Assembly (NCBI GenBank): GCA_035498175.1
Contig: DATKAJ010000031.1
Span: 9,127-73,126, forward strand
Source: JALORV01 sp035498175
GTDB lineage: Bacteria; Pseudomonadota; Gammaproteobacteria; Burkholderiales; Burkholderiaceae_F
DNA: 64,000 nucleotides
Direction: 5' to 3'
The translations under genes were made by a program, and so were the position numbers. Under the pieces are notes generated by a model that was given only the letters and a program-made list of their open reading frames with translations, was not told the DNA's origin and made no database searches. Below, piece after piece: positions 1 through 7,120 of this stretch (position 1 is the stretch's first letter; every line of letters starts with the position of its first letter).

Positions 1-326
1 CGCTGGTGGCGGGGATGGTGCAGGGGGTTTCGAAGGGTTACGAGAAGAAGCTGTCGCTGGTCGGCGTCGGCTACCGCGCGCAGGCACAAGGCGACAAGCT
101 GAACCTGTCGCTCGGCTTCTCGCACCCGATCGTTCACCAGATGCCGGCCGGCGTGAAGTGCGAGACGCCGAGCCAGACCGAAATCGTGATCAAGGGCGCC
201 GACAAGCAGAAGGTCGGCCAGGTCGCGGCCGAGGTGCGTGGCTACAAGCCGCCCGAGCCTTACAAGGGCAAGGGCGTGCGGTACGTCGACGAAGTCGTGG
301 TCATCAAAGAGACCAAGAAGAAGTAG
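1..326 (+). CDS. rplF: 50S ribosomal protein L6, C-terminal part
   Basis: This is the 3' part of rplF, cut by the window start; the open frame enters from the left edge. About 108 residues are visible, so roughly the first 70 residues of the usual ~177 are missing. The segment contains the characteristic L6 stretches LVGVGYRA, LSLGFSHP and EPYKGKGVRY and ends in a lysine-rich tail. L6 binds 23S rRNA near the factor-binding site of the large subunit. It is followed after 17 bp by rplR, in the canonical spc operon order. Confidence 0.97.
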   Translation, partial: LVAGMVQGVSKGYEKKLSLVGVGYRAQAQGDKLNLSLGFSHPIVHQMPAGVKCETPSQTEIVIKGADKQKVGQVAAEVRGYKPPEPYKGKGVRYVDEVVVIKETKKK

Positions 327-343
327 GCGGTGAGAGGTCATCC

Positions 344-712
344 ATGATCGAGAAAAAGGAATCCCGGCTGCGTCGCGCGCGTGCCACGCGCGTGCGCATC
401 GCGCTGCAGAAGATCGAGCGGTTGACGATCAACCGCACCAACCTGCACATCTACGCAAGCGTGATCTCCGCCGATGGCGGCAAGGTGCTTGCAACGGCCT
501 CGACGGTTGAACCGGAGGTGCGCACGCAGATCACGACCGCGAAGGGCCGCGGGGGAAACGTCGGCGCGGCCCGGATCGTCGGCACGCGCATCGCGCAGAA
601 GGCGAAGGCGGCGGGCATCGAGAGCGTCGCGTTCGACCGCGCGGGTTACCGATTCCACGGCCGCGTCAAGGCGCTGGCCGATGCCGCGCGTGAAGCCGGC
701 CTGAAGTTCTAA
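344..712 (+). CDS. rplR: 50S ribosomal protein L18
   Basis: L18 is a 5S rRNA-binding protein of the central protuberance. The product is 122 residues, close to the usual ~117-120. It has a basic N-terminus rich in Arg and Lys and the family segments TAKGRGGN and DRAGYRFHGRVKALAD. The ATG at 344 gives an L18-type N-terminus (MIEKKESRLRRA); the same frame is open further upstream but overlaps rplF. It lies between rplF and rpsE with short gaps, as in other spc operons. Confidence 0.97.
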   Translation: MIEKKESRLRRARATRVRIALQKIERLTINRTNLHIYASVISADGGKVLATASTVEPEVRTQITTAKGRGGNVGAARIVGTRIAQKAKAAGIESVAFDRAGYRFHGRVKALADAAREAGLKF

Positions 713-721
713 GGGGCACAC

Positions 722-1243
722 ATGGCGAAAGTGCAACCGAAGGGTGTCGTCTCCGAGGAGCGTGACGACGGCATCAAGGAAAAGATGATCGCGATCAACC
801 GCGTCACGAAGGTGGTGAAGGGCGGTCGGATCCTTGGTTTTGCCGCGCTCACCGTAGTGGGTGACGGCGACGGGCGCGTCGGAATGGGCAAGGGCAAGGC
901 GCGCGAAGTGCCGGTGGCAGTGCAGAAGGCGATGGAAAAAGCGCGGCGCGGCATGGAGCGTGTGCCGCTGAAGAACGGCACGCTGCATCACCTGGTCGAG
1001 GGCAAGCATGGCGCCTCGAAGGTGATCCTCGCACCCGCGGCCGACGGTACCGGCGTGATTGCCGGTGGTCCGATGCGCGCGATCTTCGACGTGATGGGCA
1101 TCCGCAACATTGTCGCGAAGTCGCACGGGTCAACGAACCCGTACAACATGGTGCGCGCGACACTGAACGCGCTCGGCAAGCTGCGCACCCCGGCCGAGAT
1201 CGCCGCCAAGCGCGGCAAATCGGTCGAGGAAATGCTCGGCTGA
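722..1243 (+). CDS. rpsE: 30S ribosomal protein S5
   Basis: S5 lies at the mRNA entry side of the small subunit and contributes to decoding accuracy and mRNA unwinding. The product is 173 residues, normal for the family. The N-terminal double-stranded-RNA-binding-like domain carries VKGGRILGFAALTVVGDG, and the C-terminal domain carries the AGGPMRAIFD segment. The ATG start follows rplR by 9 bp, and rpmD follows after 14 bp, the standard spc arrangement. Confidence 0.98.
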   Translation: MAKVQPKGVVSEERDDGIKEKMIAINRVTKVVKGGRILGFAALTVVGDGDGRVGMGKGKAREVPVAVQKAMEKARRGMERVPLKNGTLHHLVEGKHGASKVILAPAADGTGVIAGGPMRAIFDVMGIRNIVAKSHGSTNPYNMVRATLNALGKLRTPAEIAAKRGKSVEEMLG

Positions 1244-1257
1244 CGCGGGGACCGACG

Positions 1258-1437
1258 ATGAAGAAGACGCTGAAAGTCACGCTCGTCAAGAGCCCGATCT
1301 CCGCCAAGGTGGCGCATCAGGCGACTGTGCGCGGACTCGGTCTGACGAAGATGCACCAGACGCGTGAGCTCGAAGACACGCCGGCGGTGCGCGGCATGAT
1401 CAACAAGGTCGCCTTCCTGGTGCGGGTCGGCGAGTAA
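1258..1437 (+). CDS. rpmD: 50S ribosomal protein L30
   Basis: This short gene encodes 59 residues, the typical size of bacterial L30. It begins MKKTLKVTLVKSPI, contains the conserved RGLGL segment, and ends in a valine-rich strand. L30 is a small protein of the large subunit that contacts 23S rRNA. It sits between rpsE and rplO, where rpmD is expected. The ATG at 1258 follows the rpsE stop by 14 bp. Confidence 0.96.
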   Translation: MKKTLKVTLVKSPISAKVAHQATVRGLGLTKMHQTRELEDTPAVRGMINKVAFLVRVGE

Positions 1438-1448
1438 GCGGGGATTCC

Positions 1449-2030
1449 ATGCGCCTGAATCAACTGAAACCGGCGGCGGGCAGCAAGAGCGCGCGACATC
1501 GCGTCGGCCGTGGCATCGGCTCGGGCTGGGGCAAGACCGCCGGCCGTGGTCATAAGGGCCAGAAGTCCCGCGCGGGCGGCTTCCACAAGGTTGGCTTTGA
1601 GGGCGGCCAGATGCCGCTGTATCGCCGCCTGCCGAAGCGCGGCTTTACCTCGCTCGCACGGAAGTTCGTCGAGACGGTGCGTCTGAGCGACCTCGAGCGG
1701 TTGGGCCTCGACGAAATCGATCTGGCCGTGCTGAAGCAGGCCGGCGTCGTGTCGGCGCTGGCGCTCGACGCGCGCGTGGTCAAGACCGGCGAACTCAAGC
1801 GCAAGGTGGCGGTCCGGGGTATCGGCGCTACGAAGGGCGCGAAGACGGCGATCGAGGCGGCCGGCGGTTCGGTAGCCGAACCAGCGGTGACGCCGGAGAC
1901 TGCGAAGAAGGCAGCAGCCAAGAAGGCGGCCGCGGACAAGGCGGCCGCAATCAGGGCCGCGGTGAACAAGCCAGCCGAAAAGCCGGCCGAGAAGCCGGCC
2001 GAAAAGAAGGCTCCATCGAAAAAGCAGTGA
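1449..2030 (+). CDS. rplO: 50S ribosomal protein L15 with a long Ala/Lys/Pro-rich C-terminal tail
   Basis: L15 is an early-assembly protein of the large subunit. Residues 1-~144 form a complete L15 with the glycine-rich N-terminus (RVGRGIGSG, KTAGRGHKGQKSR) and the C-terminal TKGAKTAIEAAGG segment. The protein then continues to 193 residues instead of stopping near 144-148. The extra ~48 residues are almost only Ala, Lys, Pro and Glu, including alternating KKAA blocks and three KPAE units at about 174-185, like a histone H1 or poly-Lys nucleic-acid-binding tail. Codon use and frame are continuous, so this is not a frameshift. The function of the tail is unknown. Confidence 0.96.
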   Translation: MRLNQLKPAAGSKSARHRVGRGIGSGWGKTAGRGHKGQKSRAGGFHKVGFEGGQMPLYRRLPKRGFTSLARKFVETVRLSDLERLGLDEIDLAVLKQAGVVSALALDARVVKTGELKRKVAVRGIGATKGAKTAIEAAGGSVAEPAVTPETAKKAAAKKAAADKAAAIRAAVNKPAEKPAEKPAEKKAPSKKQ

Positions 2031-2064
2031 TCGGCCTCATCTGACGTAAACAGGGCGTTCCCGA

Positions 2065-3396
2065 GTGGCAACCAGCGCATCACCGACGATCGGCGGCACG
2101 GGCAAGTACGGCGACCTCAAACGGCGCCTGTTCTTCCTGCTGCTGGCGCTCGTCGTCTACCGGATCGGTACGCACATCCCGGTGCCGGGGATCGATCCGG
2201 ACCAGCTGCGGCAGCTGTTCAACTCGCAGCAGGGCGGGATCCTGGGGCTGTTCAACATGTTCTCGGGCGGCGCGCTGTCGCGCTTCTCGGTGTTTGCCCT
2301 GGGGATCATGCCGTACATCTCGGCGTCGATCATCATGCAGATGCTGACGTATGTGCTGCCCTCGCTCGAAGCGCTGCGCAAAGAAGGCGAATCGGGCCGC
2401 CGCAAGATCACGCAGTACACGCGCTACGGCACGCTGGGCCTGGCGGTCTTCCAGGCGATCGGCATCTCGGTCGCGCTCGAGTCGCAGCAGGGACTGGTGC
2501 TCGATCCGGGCCTGATGTTCCGCTTCATCTGCGTGGTTTCGCTGGTGACCGGAACCATTTTTCTGATGTGGCTCGGCGAACAGATCACCGAGCGCGGCCT
2601 GGGCAACGGTATATCGATCGTGATCTTCGCGGGGATCGTGGCCGGCCTGCCGAATGCGATCGGCGGGCTTTTCGAACTGGTGCGGACGGGCGGCATCAGC
2701 CCGCTCTCGGCGATCTTCATCATCGCGCTGATCATCGTCGTGACGGCATTCGTCGTGTTCGTCGAGCGCGGCCAGCGCAAGATCACAGTCAACTACGCCA
2801 AGCGCCAGGTCGGCAACAAGATCTACGGTGGGCAGAGCTCGTTCCTGCCGCTGAAGATCAACATGTCGGGCGTGATCCCGCCGATCTTCGCCTCGTCGTT
2901 GATCCTGTTTCCGGCGACGCTGGCGAGCTGGTTCACGACCGGCGATGCAACGCGCTGGATTCGCGACCTGGCTGCCGCGCTGTCCCCGGGGCAGCCGCTG
3001 TACATGTTCCTGTACGCCGCGCTGATCGTGTTCTTCTGCTTCTTCTACACGGCGCTGGTCTTCAACAGCAAGGAGACCGCGGACAACCTGAAGAAGAGTG
3101 GCGCCTTCGTGCCAGGAATCCGGCCGGGCGAGCAGACCGCGCGGTACATCGACAAGATCCTGATGCGGCTGACGCTGGCCGGTGCGATCTACATCACCGT
3201 TGTCTGCCTGGTGCCGGAATTCCTGCACTCGCGCTTCTCGGTGCCGTTCTACTTCGGTGGCACATCGCTGCTGATCGTGGTCGTCGTGACGATGGATTTC
3301 ATGGCGCAGGTGCAGGCCTATCTGATGACGCACCAGTACGAATCGCTGCTGAAGAAGACCAATTTCAAGGGTTTCGGCGGCCAGCTGCCGCGCTGA
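2065..3396 (+). CDS. secY: Preprotein translocase subunit SecY
   Basis: SecY forms the protein-conducting channel of the Sec translocon in the cytoplasmic membrane. The product is 443 residues with ten hydrophobic segments. Family signatures include the TM1/plug region, the QMLTYVLPSLEALRKEGE stretch and the conserved cytoplasmic loop around ERGQRKITVNYAKRQ. Translation starts at a GTG (2065), giving MATSASPT..., 34 bp after rplO. secY closes the spc genes, as usual, and infA follows after 13 bp. Confidence 0.98.
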   Translation: MATSASPTIGGTGKYGDLKRRLFFLLLALVVYRIGTHIPVPGIDPDQLRQLFNSQQGGILGLFNMFSGGALSRFSVFALGIMPYISASIIMQMLTYVLPSLEALRKEGESGRRKITQYTRYGTLGLAVFQAIGISVALESQQGLVLDPGLMFRFICVVSLVTGTIFLMWLGEQITERGLGNGISIVIFAGIVAGLPNAIGGLFELVRTGGISPLSAIFIIALIIVVTAFVVFVERGQRKITVNYAKRQVGNKIYGGQSSFLPLKINMSGVIPPIFASSLILFPATLASWFTTGDATRWIRDLAAALSPGQPLYMFLYAALIVFFCFFYTALVFNSKETADNLKKSGAFVPGIRPGEQTARYIDKILMRLTLAGAIYITVVCLVPEFLHSRFSVPFYFGGTSLLIVVVVTMDFMAQVQAYLMTHQYESLLKKTNFKGFGGQLPR

Positions 3397-3409
3397 GACC
3401 GGGGACGCG

Positions 3410-3628
3410 ATGGCCAAGGACGACGCGATCCAGATGCAGGGGGAGATTCTCGAGAATCTCCCGAACGCCACGTTCCGCGTGAAGCTGGAAAACGGGCACG
3501 TGGTGCTGGGGCACATATCCGGAAAAATGCGGATGCACTACATCCGCATCCTTCCGGGCGACAAGGTCACGGTGGAGCTCACGCCCTACGACCTGTCGCG
3601 GGCCCGCATAGTGTTCCGCGCCAAGTAG
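3410..3628 (+). CDS. infA: Translation initiation factor IF-1
   Basis: IF-1 binds the ribosomal A site during initiation. The product is 72 residues, an S1/OB-fold protein. It has the typical start (MAKDDAIQMQGEILENLPN), the FRVKLENGH strand and the C-terminal LTPYDLSRARIVFR. infA between secY and rpmJ is characteristic of betaproteobacteria and helps place the organism; in E. coli the gene lies elsewhere. Confidence 0.97.
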   Translation: MAKDDAIQMQGEILENLPNATFRVKLENGHVVLGHISGKMRMHYIRILPGDKVTVELTPYDLSRARIVFRAK

Positions 3629-3645
3629 CGCGGTTGGAGATCGAG

Positions 3646-3759
3646 ATGAAGGTGATGGCTTCCGTCAAGAAGATGTGCCGCAAGTGCAAGATCATCCGGC
3701 GCAAGCGCGTCGTGCGCGTGATCTGCACCGACCCGCGTCACAAGCAGCGTCAGGGATAA
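3646..3759 (+). CDS. rpmJ: 50S ribosomal protein L36 (zinc-ribbon form)
   Basis: This 37-residue protein is L36. It has the zinc-binding set C11, C14, C27 and H32 (MCRKCK ... ICTDPRH) and the C-terminal KQRQG, so it is the zinc-containing form. The ATG at 3646 is preceded by GGAGAT. It lies 17 bp after infA and 12 bp before rpsM, the normal alpha-operon position. Confidence 0.96.
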   Translation: MKVMASVKKMCRKCKIIRRKRVVRVICTDPRHKQRQG

Positions 3760-3771
3760 ACGAGGACTCTC

Positions 3772-4143
3772 ATGGCCCGTATTGCAGGCATCAACATCCC
3801 GCCGCATCAGCATGCCGAGATCGGCCTGACGGCGATCTACGGCATCGGCCGCGCCAAGGCGCGCGCGATCCTCGATTCCGCAAGAGTGCCCTACACCAAG
3901 AAGGTGAAGGAACTGAATGATGCGGAGCTCGAGCGCATCCGCGAGGAGATCGCGCGTTCGACGGTCGAAGGCGACCTGCGCCGCGAAATCCAGCTCTCGA
4001 TCAAGCGCCTGATCGACCTCGGCACCTATCGCGGCGTGCGACACCGGCGCGGACTGCCGGTGCGCGGCCAGCGCACGCGAACTAACGCACGCACACGCAA
4101 AGGGCCACGCAAGGCGGGCGTGTCGTTGAAGAAATCGGCTTGA
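3772..4143 (+). CDS. rpsM: 30S ribosomal protein S13
   Basis: S13 is a head protein of the small subunit that contacts P-site tRNA and forms intersubunit bridges. The product is 123 residues, typical length. It begins MARIAGINIP, contains the YGIGRAKARAIL helix-turn motif, and ends in a very basic tail with RTRTNARTRKGPRK. It is the first S-type gene of the alpha operon here, 12 bp after rpmJ. Confidence 0.98.
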   Translation: MARIAGINIPPHQHAEIGLTAIYGIGRAKARAILDSARVPYTKKVKELNDAELERIREEIARSTVEGDLRREIQLSIKRLIDLGTYRGVRHRRGLPVRGQRTRTNARTRKGPRKAGVSLKKSA

Positions 4144-4157
4144 GGAGGACAAACTAG

Positions 4158-4571
4158 ATGGCTAAGGCTCCAAGCGCTCAGCAGGTCGCCGCGCAGCAGC
4201 GCGCCCGCAAGAAGGTCAAGAAGGTCGTCTCGGACGGCATCGCGCACGTACACGCGTCGTTCAACAACACGATCATCACTATCACCGACCGCCAGGGCAA
4301 CGCGCTGTCGTGGGCCAGTTCCGGCGGACAGGGCTTCAAGGGGTCGCGCAAGTCGACGCCGTTCGCGGCACAGGTCGCCGCCGAGAACGCAGGCCGCGCC
4401 GCGCAGGAGCATGGCATCAAAAATCTGGAAGTGCGCATCACCGGGCCGGGGCCGGGCCGCGAATCGTCGGTGCGGGCACTGAACGCGATCGGAATCCGCA
4501 TCACGTCGATCCAGGACATCACGCCGGTCCCGCATAACGGCGTGCGGCCGCCGAAGCGGCGCAGGGTATAG
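4158..4571 (+). CDS. rpsK: 30S ribosomal protein S11
   Basis: S11 forms part of the small-subunit platform at the mRNA exit. The product is 137 residues. The family segments HVHASFNNTI, SSGGQGFKGSRKSTPFA and ITSIQDITPVPHNG are all present. A strong Shine-Dalgarno (GAGGAGG at about 4142-4148) precedes the ATG. It is followed by an unusually long, hairpin-rich 161 bp spacer before rpsD. Confidence 0.98.
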   Translation: MAKAPSAQQVAAQQRARKKVKKVVSDGIAHVHASFNNTIITITDRQGNALSWASSGGQGFKGSRKSTPFAAQVAAENAGRAAQEHGIKNLEVRITGPGPGRESSVRALNAIGIRITSIQDITPVPHNGVRPPKRRRV

Positions 4572-4572
4572 G

Positions 4573-4695
4573 CGCGCGAAAGTCCAAACCTACTTTCGCG
4601 CGGAATAGTTTGAAGATTTCGCTGGCAGAGCCAGTCGAAATTTTTCATCACAAGGGCGGAAAGAACCGCTACGCGTTCCGGTACTCGGCCGGAAC
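4573..4695 (+). promoter_or_regulatory. Hairpin-rich spacer between rpsK and rpsD
   Basis: Three consecutive inverted repeats fill this spacer. The first has a perfect 11 bp stem, 4573-4583 with 4592-4602. The second is 4616-4641, an 11 bp stem with one bulged T and an AGA loop, followed by a T run. The third has a 7 bp stem, 4675-4681 with 4689-4695. S4 (rpsD product) represses alpha-operon translation in E. coli, so a regulatory leader in front of rpsD is plausible. No known leader structure is demonstrated here. Confidence 0.5.
4616..4646 (+). terminator. Terminator-like or attenuator-like hairpin upstream of rpsD
   Basis: The stem pairs ATTTCG (4616-4621) plus CTGGC (4622-4626) with GCCAG (4630-4634) and CGAAAT (4636-4641), leaving one bulged T. 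A run of T bases (4641-4645) follows directly. This is the shape of an intrinsic terminator, yet rpsD-rpoA-rplQ lie downstream, so it would act as a partial terminator or attenuator. Confidence 0.35.
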
Positions 4696-4732
4696 TTAAT
4701 GCGGCAGGGCCGCAGGATGAAAGGGATTACAA

Positions 4733-5356
4733 GTGGCACGCTATACAGGACCGAAACTCAAGCTCTCGCGCCGCGAGGGCACCGATCTCTTTCTGAAAAG
4801 CTCGCGGCGCGCCTTCGACTCGAAGGCGAAGGCGGATTCGAAGCCGGGTCAGCATGGTCGCACCTCGGGTGCGCGCCAGTCCGATTACGGCACGCAGCTG
4901 CGCGAGAAGCAGAAGGTCAAGCGCATGTACGGTGTGCTGGAACGCCAGTTCCGCCGCTACTACCAGGAAGCGTCGCGCCGCCGGGGCAACACCGGCGAGC
5001 ACCTGATCATGCTGCTCGAGTCGCGGCTGGATAATGTCGTCTACCGGATGGGATTCGGCGCGACGCGCGCCGAAGCACGCCAGCTGGTCTCACACCGTGC
5101 GATCACGCTGAACGGTGAGACCGCAGGGATTCCGTCGATGCTGGTCAAGCCGGGCGACATCATCGTCGTGCGCGAGAAGGCGAAGAAGCAGGGCCGGATC
5201 CAGGAGGCACTGACGCTCGCCGAGCAGACCGGCTTCCCGTCGTGGGTCGATGTTGACGCCAAGAAAATGGAAGGCAAGTTCAAGCAGCTGCCGGACCGCG
5301 GCGAAGTGGCGCAGGACGTCAACGAGTCGCTGGTCGTCGAGCTCTACTCGCGCTGA
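4733..5356 (+). CDS. rpsD: 30S ribosomal protein S4
   Basis: S4 nucleates small-subunit assembly and is the alpha-operon translational repressor in E. coli. The product is 207 residues. The N-terminus ARYTGPKLKLSRREGTDLFL is typical and lacks the zinc-binding cysteines found in some bacteria. An S4 RNA-binding domain lies at roughly 97-160 (MLLESRLDNVVYRMGF ... QLVSHRAI), and the C-terminus is normal. Translation starts at GTG 4733 after a purine-rich AAAGGGA. Confidence 0.97.
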   Translation: MARYTGPKLKLSRREGTDLFLKSSRRAFDSKAKADSKPGQHGRTSGARQSDYGTQLREKQKVKRMYGVLERQFRRYYQEASRRRGNTGEHLIMLLESRLDNVVYRMGFGATRAEARQLVSHRAITLNGETAGIPSMLVKPGDIIVVREKAKKQGRIQEALTLAEQTGFPSWVDVDAKKMEGKFKQLPDRGEVAQDVNESLVVELYSR

Positions 5357-5368
5357 CGCGCGCGGGAT

Positions 5369-5427
5369 GGACCGTCGGCCCAGCATTGCTGGTCCGGCAC
5401 GAAAGTTGGATGGGCAACTTCTTTCGT
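5369..5427 (+). other. Inverted repeats in the rpsD-rpoA spacer
   Basis: The 135 bp spacer holds two inverted repeats. The first is CCAGC/GCTGG at 5380-5384 and 5388-5392, with an alternative outer pairing GGACC/GGTCC. The second is ACGAAAG (5399-5405) with CTTTCGT (5421-5427), plus an inner TTG/CAA. No T run follows. These may stabilise or punctuate the alpha-operon mRNA; function is not known. Confidence 0.35.
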
Positions 5428-5491
5428 CATTTATCAGCCCTAACCATCAGCCTTATCGGCGTAACGAGCCGAGGGTATTGAAGGGAACACC

Positions 5492-6475
5492 ATGGCAGGC
5501 ACTTCACTGCTTAAGCCGCGCGCAATCGAGGTCGAGGCCATCGGCCCGAACGCGGCGATCGTCACGATGGAACCGTTCGAGCGCGGCTACGGCCATACGC
5601 TCGGCAACGCGCTGCGGCGCATTCTGCTGTCGTCGATGGTCGGCTATGCGCCGACCGAGGCCCAGATCGCCGGCGTCGTGCACGAGTATTCGACGGTCGA
5701 CGGCGTGCGCGAGGACGTGGTCGACATCCTGCTGAACATGAAGGGCGTCGTGTTCAAGCTGCACAACCGCGACGAAGTCACCCTGACGCTGCGCAAGGAA
5801 GGCGAAGGGCTCGTGACCGCGTCCGACATCGAGCTTCCGCACGACGTCGAGATCGTCAACCCGGATCACGTGATCGCACACCTGTCCGGCGGTGGCCGGC
5901 TCGAGCTGCAGATCAAGGTCGAGAAGGGCCGCGGCTACGTCCCGGGTAACGTGCGCGCCTTCCGCGAGGATCATTCGAAGGCGATCGGCCGCATCGTGAT
6001 GGACGCGTCGTTCTCCCCGGTCAAGCGCGTCTCGTACGCGGTCGAAGCAGCCCGCGTCGAGCAGCGTACGGACCTCGACAAGCTGGTGATGACGATCGAG
6101 ACCAACGGCGCGATGACGCCGGAAGAAGCCGTGCGCCAGTCCGCGCGGATCCTGATGGATCAGCTGCAGGTCTTCGGTGCCCTGGAGGGCATGGCCGAGT
6201 CGACCGCGCAGGCCTCGTCGCGCTCACCGCAGGTCGATCCGATCCTGCTGCGTCCGGTCGACGATCTGGAGCTGACGGTCCGATCGGCCAACTGCCTGAA
6301 GGCCGAGAACATCTACTACATCGGCGACCTGATCCAGCGCACGGAGAACGAGCTGCTGAAGACGCCGAACCTGGGCCGCAAATCGCTGAACGAGATCAAG
6401 GAAGTGCTGGCCGCACGCGGCCTCACGCTCGGCATGAAGCTGGAGAACTGGCCGCCCGCGGGCCTCGACAAGTAA
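5492..6475 (+). CDS. rpoA: DNA-directed RNA polymerase subunit alpha
   Basis: The alpha subunit dimerises to nucleate RNA polymerase, and its C-terminal domain contacts UP elements and activators. The product is 327 residues. The N-terminal domain (about 1-230) includes GYGHTLGNALRRILLSS. The C-terminal domain (about 245-327) includes RSANCLKAENIYYIGDL and LGRKSLNEIKEVL. It lies between rpsD and rplQ with long flanking spacers (135 and 175 bp). The ATG follows a GAAGGGAA ribosome-binding site. Confidence 0.98.
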   Translation: MAGTSLLKPRAIEVEAIGPNAAIVTMEPFERGYGHTLGNALRRILLSSMVGYAPTEAQIAGVVHEYSTVDGVREDVVDILLNMKGVVFKLHNRDEVTLTLRKEGEGLVTASDIELPHDVEIVNPDHVIAHLSGGGRLELQIKVEKGRGYVPGNVRAFREDHSKAIGRIVMDASFSPVKRVSYAVEAARVEQRTDLDKLVMTIETNGAMTPEEAVRQSARILMDQLQVFGALEGMAESTAQASSRSPQVDPILLRPVDDLELTVRSANCLKAENIYYIGDLIQRTENELLKTPNLGRKSLNEIKEVLAARGLTLGMKLENWPPAGLDK

Positions 6476-6492
6476 TGTGGGATCGAGCGCGG

Positions 6493-6557
6493 CCAGTTCC
6501 GTCACGGACTGGTCAAAGCGAATAGCGAGGAGAGACAGGAGCGGGGCCCACCCTGTC
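6493..6557 (+). other. Inverted repeats in the rpoA-rplQ spacer
   Basis: The 175 bp gap has a 7 bp stem (6493-6500 with 6506-6512, one bulged T). It also has a GACAGG/CCTGTC pair at 6534-6539 and 6552-6557. No T run follows either. A promoter for rplQ is not evident. Confidence 0.3.
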
Positions 6558-6650
6558 CCAAGGAAGACCACCGACCCGCCCGCGAGGGATCGAAGAGTCG
6601 GATCCACAACCGCCCGCCCTGCGGGCTGTTAGAGACTGAAAGGAACAACG

Positions 6651-7046
6651 ATGCGACACGGACACGGACTGCGGAAACTGAACCGCACCAGCAGCCATCG
6701 GCTGGCCATGCTGCGCAACATGACGAACTCGCTGCTGCGCCACGAGGCGATAAAGACCACGCTGCCGAAGGCCAAAGAACTGCGGCGCGTCGTCGAACCG
6801 CTGATCACGCTCGGCCGCGAGCCCACGTTGGCGAACAAGCGGCTGGCGTTCAGCCGCCTGCGCGATCGAGAAATGGTGGTGAAACTCTTCAGCGAGATCG
6901 GGCCGCGCTACAAGGCGCGCAACGGCGGCTACACGCGCATTCTCAAGATGGGATTCCGCGTTGGCGACAACGCACCGATGGCATTCATGGAACTCGTCGA
7001 CCGGCCGCAGCCGGTGGCGCAGGAAGAGACGCAGGAAGCGAGCTGA
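6651..7046 (+). CDS. rplQ: 50S ribosomal protein L17
   Basis: L17 surrounds the polypeptide exit tunnel region of the large subunit. The product is 131 residues with the family start MRHGHGLRKLNRTSSHR and the segments LLRHEAIKTTLPKAKELR and RNGGYTRILK. The C-terminus after ~115 is a short acidic tail. This is the last gene of the alpha operon. A GAAAGGAAC ribosome-binding site precedes the ATG, and a clear intrinsic terminator follows 35 bp after the stop. Confidence 0.97.
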   Translation: MRHGHGLRKLNRTSSHRLAMLRNMTNSLLRHEAIKTTLPKAKELRRVVEPLITLGREPTLANKRLAFSRLRDREMVVKLFSEIGPRYKARNGGYTRILKMGFRVGDNAPMAFMELVDRPQPVAQEETQEAS

Positions 7047-7080
7047 TCCGCACGCGCCAGCGATCGCTCGGATAGACTGC

Positions 7081-7107
7081 AAGGGCCTGCCTGACGGCAG
7101 GCCTTTT
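7081..7107 (+). terminator. Intrinsic terminator of the ribosomal protein operon
   Basis: GGCCTGCC (7084-7091) pairs with GGCAGGCC (7096-7103) across a TGAC loop. The stem extends by AAG against TTT, and TTTT GC TTTT follows. The position just after rplQ and the shape are those of a rho-independent terminator. Confidence 0.85.
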
Positions 7108-7120
7108 GCTTTTCTGTGCC

